A stretch of 64,000 bases of DNA, from positions 2,976,001 through 3,040,000 of the forward strand of contig NZ_JAFBCJ010000001.1 in NCBI RefSeq assembly GCF_016907675.1, given 5' to 3'. The position numbers and the translations under genes were made by a program. The notes beneath the pieces were generated by a model. The model was not told the DNA's origin. It worked only from the letters and a program-made list of their open reading frames with translations, and did no database searches. Position 1 is the first letter of the stretch. Each line of letters begins with the position of its first letter. Positions 59,514-64,000 of the stretch are shown in pieces. The stretch is from Geodermatophilus bullaregiensis. Lineage in GTDB: Bacteria > Actinomycetota > Actinomycetes > Mycobacteriales > Geodermatophilaceae.

Positions 59514-61064
59514 TCATGCTCCGGAGCGACGGACGGTCGCCGGGGGAGCCCCCGTGGCCTCCGTGCCGTCGGCCGCGGGCAGCGGGGCCCGCAGCGTCGC
59601 CGGACCGGGCCGGCGGGGGAGCACAGCGGGGGTCGCAGCGGTCCGGAGGGAGGGCAGCCAGGTGCGGTGGGTGACCAGGACGCCGTCGCACTCCCGCCCG
59701 GCCAGGTCCAGCTGCCGCCGGAGCTCGCTGAGCTCACGACCGCGGTACTTGGCGCGCACGACGGCCACGACCGCACCCACCTCACCCAGCAGGGCGTAGG
59801 CGGTGGCGTCGTGGACCGCCGATCCGGCGTCGACCAGCACGAGGTCGGCCGAGGCGAGCAGCGTGGTCAGTGACGGCCGCAGCGCACCGATGGCGGCGAC
59901 CGACGTCCGCTCGACGCGCGCGATCTGCACCCCGCCCCCGTGCTGACCGGACAGCGCCGGTACGGGCTGCAGCGCGGCCCCCAGGCTGCCGCCGCCCGCG
60001 ACCAGCGTGGTGAGCGGCACCGACGGCGGCGTCGCACCGGCCCGGCGCAGCAGCCGGCCGTCGTCAGTGGCGTCGAGCAGCACGACCCTGCGCCCCTGGG
60101 CCGCCTCGGCGGCCGCCAGCCCGAGCAACGCGCTGGTGGCGCTCGTGTCCCGCCCGACGGAGGTCAGCATGACCGACTGGTGCCCGGCGTCCCGGAGGCG
60201 GTAGCGCAGGGCCTGGAGCGCCAGCGCGTAGCGGTCCTGGCCGGGCTGCTGCGGCACCGCCGCCGAGCCGAACCACCGGACGGGGACCTCGCCGAGGAGC
60301 GGCCCCCCGGCCTCGGCCGCGAGGGTGTCCCGGCCGACCGGCCGGCGCGAGCTCCGCCAGGCCAGCGCCAGGCCCGTGGAGAGCAGGAAGGCTGCTGCGG
60401 CGGCCAGGTAGGCGTTGCGCCCCGGGTTCGGGAGGACCGGCTCGGAAGGAACGGACGCCGGCTGGATGACCGCGACGCCGTCGCCGAAGATCGCCGCCCG
60501 AGCACGGATGTCGCGCACGACGGCGGGCTCGGCCGCCGCGACCGCCGCCGCCTGGTCGGCGAGGGACTGCACCTCCGCGAGCGTGAACTCGCCGTAGGCG
60601 ATGGCCACCGCGTCGGCGCGGGCGGCCGCCAGCGCCGGGTCGGCGGCCTGGGCGATGACCGAGATCACCTCGTTGGACCCCGCGGGCACCGCCGAGACCT
60701 GTCCCCGGAGCTCGGTCCCGGGGACGCCGTCGCCCAGCCGGACGGCGGCCCGGTCGAGCACCGACAGCGTCATCATGATGTTCGCCTGGTTCTGCACGTA
60801 CCGGTCCTCCGCGCCGGAGAACGAGTTGGACAGCGGAGCGAACCTGTTCGACGAGGACAGCACGACCTCGGCGGTGGCCTCGTACACCGTGGGCTGGCGC
60901 GCCGTGTAGGTGTAGGCGGCGTAGCCCGCGAGCAGGGTCACCAACAGGATGAGCACCCCTGCGCGCGCCAGGGTGCCCAGCAGCACCGACCCCCGCCCTC
61001 GCCGGTCGTCCTGACCCTGGGGGAGGGTCGTGCTGCCGCCGTCGCTCCGCTGTACGCCGTTCAT
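59514..61064 (-). CDS. Wzz-like chain-length regulator fused to a degenerate BY-kinase domain
   Basis: 516-aa protein from ATG 61064 (AGAAGG upstream). Helix 1 is AGVLILLVTLLAGYAAYTYT (about 35-54), then a periplasmic Wzz domain with QNQANIMMTLSVLDRAAVRL. Helix 2 is near 220-240 (AYLAAAAAFLLSTGLALAWR). In the cytosolic domain the Walker A position reads TSVGRDTSATSALLGLAAAE: no GK[S/T], so no ATP-binding loop. A' (RRVVLLDATDDGRLL) and B (ADLVLVDAGSAVHDA) keep only the fold. The tail is Pro/Ala/Arg-rich without a Tyr cluster. It is likely a scaffold, not a kinase. It lies upstream of the polymerase gene in the same direction. Confidence 0.85.
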   Translation of the reverse strand: MNGVQRSDGGSTTLPQGQDDRRGRGSVLLGTLARAGVLILLVTLLAGYAAYTYTARQPTVYEATAEVVLSSSNRFAPLSNSFSGAEDRYVQNQANIMMTLSVLDRAAVRLGDGVPGTELRGQVSAVPAGSNEVISVIAQAADPALAAARADAVAIAYGEFTLAEVQSLADQAAAVAAAEPAVVRDIRARAAIFGDGVAVIQPASVPSEPVLPNPGRNAYLAAAAAFLLSTGLALAWRSSRRPVGRDTLAAEAGGPLLGEVPVRWFGSAAVPQQPGQDRYALALQALRYRLRDAGHQSVMLTSVGRDTSATSALLGLAAAEAAQGRRVVLLDATDDGRLLRRAGATPPSVPLTTLVAGGGSLGAALQPVPALSGQHGGGVQIARVERTSVAAIGALRPSLTTLLASADLVLVDAGSAVHDATAYALLGEVGAVVAVVRAKYRGRELSELRRQLDLAGRECDGVLVTHRTWLPSLRTAATPAVLPRRPGPATLRAPLPAADGTEATGAPPATVRRSGA

Positions 61065-61753
61065 CTCGAACCTTCTGTCGTTGCTGCCGTGGCCGCTCCG
61101 GGTGGCGCTCACCCGTGCCTCCCTGTCCGCGGCCGTCCGCCGCCGTCCACGCGTCCGTCGCGCGTGCTCTGCCGGTCCTCGCGCATGCTGGTCCCCGTCT
61201 GCTGGCTCATGGTGGTCCGGGTTCCCGGTCGCACAGCGTCCCGGGTCACGGGGTCTGCACACACGCCGGGCGGGGGCGCTGTGGACGCGGGCGGGCTCCC
61301 CCGGCCGGGTCCGGCGTCACGCCCCGTACGCGAACGCCCTCGGTCGCTCCGACGCCGTCCCCCTGCTTGCTGTCTGGTCACCGTACCGCCCGGCAGGGTA
61401 GCTGCCGGGCGGTACGGTGACGTCCCGCCGTCGCACCGCAGTCGAATCGAGACCTCGCCCAGCGCCCAGTCGGGGATCGGCCCGTTCCGCTCCCATGCTG
61501 GCCCGCGGGCCGTCCGCGGACGAGGGTCCTCACCCCAAAGCATGAGGAGACGGCCGCGGGCCCGACCGGCCGGCCGGCCGGTCAGGAGCCGCGATGGCAT
61601 CCGGGCGGAACGAGGTCGGGAGGGGCAGGCCGGCGGGGTGTACGGCAGGGTGTCACCCGTAGAGGCGACGGAGGAGCGGTCACCACCGACGGCGCCGCGC
61701 CGTCGTCGGCGGGCACGGGGAACCGTCCTGCCCTCTGGACCTGAGGGAGAGCG
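61065..61753. other. divergent intergenic region, 689 bp
   Basis: Between the leftward Wzz-like gene and the rightward DxD transferase gene. No gene is supported. It contains an unusually strong hairpin at 61377-61421. Promoters for both directions must lie here. Confidence 0.5.
61377..61421. terminator. 20-bp perfect inverted repeat (hairpin)
   Basis: GTCACCGTACCGCCCGGCAG (61377-61396) and its exact reverse complement (61402-61421) with a 5-nt loop. It resembles a strong terminator but sits between divergent genes, 312 bp from one start and 332 bp from the other. It may end a small non-coding transcript or serve as an operator. Confidence 0.6.
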
Positions 61754-62599
61754 ATGGACGACCTGGTGTACGTGAACCTCGGCGAGGGGCGGCACGTCGA
61801 CGAGCTCCGCTTCTCGATCCTGAGCGCCGCGCGCCACCTCGAGGAGGGCGGCGACTGGCGGATCGTGCTCTTCACGGACCGCAGCGAGCCCTTCGAGGAC
61901 CTGCCGGTGGACCTGGTCCCGGTGACCGAGGAGACCGCGTCCGCGTGGATGGGGTCCCACGGCTACGTCTGGCGGGCCAAGATCAAGGTGATCGAGGAGG
62001 CGCTGGCTCGACCGGGGACCGATCGCTGCGTGTACGTCGACGGCGACACGTACTTCGTGCGCTCCCCGGCCGAGGTGCTGCGGCGGGTCGGCCCGGGCCG
62101 CAGCGTCCTGCACCTGCGCGAGGGCTGGCCGCCGCCGCCCGAGGTCGCGGCGCTCGAGCACGTCCTGAGCCGGCACCGGCCGGTCGACACCGCCGGGCGG
62201 CCGTGGGGGTTCGGCCCCGGTCGCGCCTCGTGGAACGCCGGGGTCGTCGGTCTCCACCGCGACGACGCGCACCTGTGCGGTGAGGTGCAGCACCTCACCG
62301 ACCAGTTGCTCGAGCACGGGTTCGGGGAGCACTCGCACACGTCCGAGCAGCTCGCGTTCACCGTGTGCCTCCAGGAGCGGACGTCCGTGCGGCCGTGTCA
62401 CGACGTGGTGGTGCACTACTGGCGCTCGGACCTGAGGGAGCCTTTCGAGCCCGAGCTGCGCCGCGTCTGGGCCGAGCCCGGGCTGGCGATGGCGGACCGC
62501 TTCGAGCGCCTCTGGGCCAAGCGCCCCCGCGAGGCCCGCGCGCGGCGCATCAAGGGGGGCGTGAAGCGGCTCGCCTGGCGCCTCGGGGTGAAGGTGTGA
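61754..62599 (+). CDS. GT-A-fold transferase with DGD motif
   Basis: 281-aa protein from ATG 61754 (GAGGGAGAG upstream). LVYVNLGEGRHVDELRFSIL and DWRIVLFTDRSEPFEDLPVD form the nucleotide-binding half. CVYVDGDTYFVRSPAEVLRR contains the likely DxD metal site (DGD). WGFGPGRASWNAGVVGLHRD is the acceptor part, and SEQLAFTVCLQERTSVRPC with HDVVVHYWRSD resembles the late conserved region of GT8-like enzymes. It is probably a retaining glycosyltransferase using a nucleotide sugar, but family assignment is uncertain. A basic C-terminus (RARRIKGGVKRLAWRLGVKV) may bind the membrane surface. It is followed 79 bp on by a short leader frame and a flippase gene. Confidence 0.75.
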   Translation: MDDLVYVNLGEGRHVDELRFSILSAARHLEEGGDWRIVLFTDRSEPFEDLPVDLVPVTEETASAWMGSHGYVWRAKIKVIEEALARPGTDRCVYVDGDTYFVRSPAEVLRRVGPGRSVLHLREGWPPPPEVAALEHVLSRHRPVDTAGRPWGFGPGRASWNAGVVGLHRDDAHLCGEVQHLTDQLLEHGFGEHSHTSEQLAFTVCLQERTSVRPCHDVVVHYWRSDLREPFEPELRRVWAEPGLAMADRFERLWAKRPREARARRIKGGVKRLAWRLGVKV

Positions 62600-62666
62600 C
62601 GCGCCGGGCACCTCGTCGGTGACCCCCGAGCGGGTGCAGTCCGGTGACCCGCCTCCTAGGGCCCTG

Positions 62667-62672
62667 TAGCCT
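62667..62672 (+). promoter_or_regulatory. probable -10 box of a leaderless transcript
   Basis: TAGCCT matches TAnnnT and ends six bases before GTG 62679, giving a start of transcription close to that codon. Confidence 0.45.
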
Positions 62673-62678
62673 CGCGCG

Positions 62679-62741
62679 GTGATCACCGACTGCCGGACGG
62701 CTGCCGGCCGGGAAGGCACCAGCGTGGACGTCGCCCGTTGA
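62679..62741 (+). CDS. possible 20-codon leader peptide coupled to the flippase gene
   Basis: GTG 62679 to TGA 62739-62741 encodes VITDCRTAAGREGTSVDVAR. The stop overlaps the TTG start of the next gene (TTGA). With the -10 box just upstream, the frame could be translated from a leaderless mRNA and bring ribosomes to the TTG, which has no Shine-Dalgarno of its own. It is not a recognised protein. Confidence 0.4.
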   Translation: MITDCRTAAGREGTSVDVAR

Positions 62742-64000
62742 GCAGCCGGAAGCTCGGTCAGCTGGCCGGACGGGCCACCTGGAACATCGCCGACCAGATC
62801 GTGTCGAGCGGCACGAACCTCCTGATCACCGTCCTCGTCGCCCGTTCCCTGTCGGCGGAGGGCTTCGGCGCCTTCTCGGTCGCCTTCACCGTCTACTCGC
62901 TCCTCATCGGGGCCAGTCGCGCCCTCATCGCCCAGCCCCTGGTGGTGCGCTACACCTCCCAGGACGCGGTGGCCTTCCGGGCGGCGTCGCGTTCCGCTGC
63001 CGGAGCCGCCACGCTGCTCGGCATCGTGTCGGGAACCGTCGTCGCCGTGGCCGGCGCGGTGACCGGCGGCGCGGTGGGCGCCTCGCTGCTCGCGATCGGC
63101 GTGCTGTTGCCCGGTCTCCTCCTGCAGGACATGTGGCGAGCCGTCTTCGTCGCCGAGGGCCGGCCGGCGGCAGCTTTCGTCAACGACCTGATCTGGGGGG
63201 TCGTCCAGTTCGCCGCCGTGGGACTGCTGCTCGCCGTCGACCAGCGCAGCGCCCCGGCCATGGTCCTCGGGTGGGGGATCGCGGCCGGAGTGGCTGCGCT
63301 CATCGGGGGGCTGCAGTTCCGCGGCCACCCGCAGATCAGGACCAGCCTCGCCTGGTTGAGCCGGCAGCGTGACCTGCTGGGCTACTACCTGGCCAGCTTC
63401 CTCAGCGTCATGGGGGCCAACCAGCTCACCATGCTGCTGATCGCCGGCATCGGCGAGCCGGCCGACGTCGGGGCCCTCCGCGCAGCTCAGGTCGTCCTGG
63501 GGCCGCTCAACCTGATCGGCTACAGCCTCTCGGCCTTCGCCCTGCCGGAGATCTCGCGCCGGCGGCTCGGCGGCCGGACCGCTCTGGTGGCCGCGCTGGG
63601 CCTGTCCGGGCTGATCGTCGCCGCCGACCTGGTGTGGGGCGTGGCGCTGCTCGTGCTGCCCGAGGAGCTCGGCACGGCGCTGCTCGGGGAGAGCTGGGCC
63701 ACCGCCGAGGAGGTCCTGCCGGCCACGCTCCTCGGCGTGGTCGCCATCGGCCTCGGCTTCGGTGCGAGCACCGTCATGACGGCCCGCGGCTTCGCGAAGG
63801 ACATGTTCTGGGTGACGGCGCTGCTCGCCCCGGGTTTCCTCGTGTTCGGCGTCCTCGGCCTGCAGCTGGCGGGTGCTCCGGGAGCCGCACTCGGCCTCGC
63901 CCTCGCCCAGGTGGTCATCGTCCCCGTGGTCTGGTGGCGGCTGGTCGTGCTGCTGCGCAGGGAGCAGGCCACCGGGGACGCGCCGGACCGGCGGACCGAG
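62738..64000 (+). CDS. Wzx-like polysaccharide flippase, continues beyond the window
   Basis: 421 codons are present and the frame is open at the right edge. The start is taken as TTG 62738, coupled to the upstream leader frame; earlier in-frame starts are absent. About 11-12 helices. The first helices carry ATWNIADQIVSSGTNLLITV and LVARSLSAEGFGAFSVAFTV, the NxxxQxxxSxxNxxxxxLVAR.L...FG pattern of PST-type flippases. DLLGYYLASFLSVMGANQLT and GALRAAQVVLGPLNLIGYSL open the second half. It belongs to a subgroup different from the flippases at 0.3 and 8.0 kb. Its neighbours are the polymerase, Wzz-like and GH26 genes. Confidence 0.88.
   Translation, partial: MSSRKLGQLAGRATWNIADQIVSSGTNLLITVLVARSLSAEGFGAFSVAFTVYSLLIGASRALIAQPLVVRYTSQDAVAFRAASRSAAGAATLLGIVSGTVVAVAGAVTGGAVGASLLAIGVLLPGLLLQDMWRAVFVAEGRPAAAFVNDLIWGVVQFAAVGLLLAVDQRSAPAMVLGWGIAAGVAALIGGLQFRGHPQIRTSLAWLSRQRDLLGYYLASFLSVMGANQLTMLLIAGIGEPADVGALRAAQVVLGPLNLIGYSLSAFALPEISRRRLGGRTALVAALGLSGLIVAADLVWGVALLVLPEELGTALLGESWATAEEVLPATLLGVVAIGLGFGASTVMTARGFAKDMFWVTALLAPGFLVFGVLGLQLAGAPGAALGLALAQVVIVPVVWWRLVVLLRREQATGDAPDRRTE

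Noticed and set aside
61109-63328. Leftward open frame of 739 codons
   Set aside because: It spans an intergenic region and is opposite two genes with clear motifs. Composition is that of a GC-rich antisense frame.
1-64000. tRNA, rRNA or tmRNA genes
   Set aside because: I noticed no cloverleaf with a GTTCGA-type T loop and CCA-ready acceptor stem and no rRNA-like stretch. Short degenerate candidates cannot be excluded without a covariance search.

Overview
The window comes from a high-GC actinobacterium. Codon use is strongly G/C at third positions, GTG starts are frequent, and several genes look leaderless, with a TAnnnT box 6-8 nt before the start codon. The mix of extracellular polysaccharide genes, SpoIIE-type phosphatases and short Trp-rich membrane proteins fits a Geodermatophilaceae-like soil actinomycete. 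That placement is inference, since no rRNA or housekeeping marker is present.

The dominant theme is a very large surface or exopolysaccharide locus of the Wzx/Wzy type. It holds one initiating phosphoglycosyl transferase (43.2-44.7 kb), four flippases (0.3, 8.0, 32.1 and 62.7 kb), two polymerase/ligase-like membrane proteins (30.4 and 58.1 kb), and two Wzz/tyrosine-kinase-like proteins with broken Walker A motifs (33.6 and 59.5 kb). It also holds about a dozen glycosyltransferases, a polysaccharide pyruvyl transferase and an acyltransferase. Sugar-nucleotide genes are ugd (39.2 kb), UDP-xylose synthase-like and GalE-like SDRs (36.3-38.3 kb), and a CDP-sugar block (46.2-52.6 kb). Three secreted or membrane-anchored GH26-like hydrolases (3.3, 55.0 and 56.9 kb) probably trim or release the polymer.

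Layout: 0.3-4.7 kb, flippase, pyruvyl transferase and the first GH26 gene. 4.7-7.6 kb, a pile of three decayed insertion sequences. 8-14.4 kb, a leftward operon of flippase, two membrane proteins and two GT2 enzymes. 14.4-17.9 kb, a small Cys/His protein, a DUF457-like protein, and a divergent pair of paralogous GT2 genes, one frameshifted. 17.9-26 kb, a non-polysaccharide interlude: PAS/GAF/SpoIIE phosphatase, degenerate GGDEF protein, secreted proteins, a GH3 lipoprotein, small membrane proteins and several disrupted genes. 26.6-40.5 kb, a glycosyltransferase/Wzx/Wzy/Wzz/sugar-nucleotide block ending in ugd. 40.6-52.6 kb, membrane GT2, GT4, initiating transferase, an FMN-dependent hydroxyacid oxidase and the CDP-sugar operon. 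52.6-64 kb, a MerR regulator, acyltransferase, tandem GH26 genes, a second Wzy/Wzz set, a DxD transferase and a flippase running off the end.

The 26.6-40.5 kb block is bracketed by a 53-bp exact direct repeat made of the ugd 3' end. This suggests cassette exchange at this locus. By eye (not computed) the 0.3-16 kb and 27-38 kb parts are less GC-rich than the rest, which agrees with acquisition by transfer.
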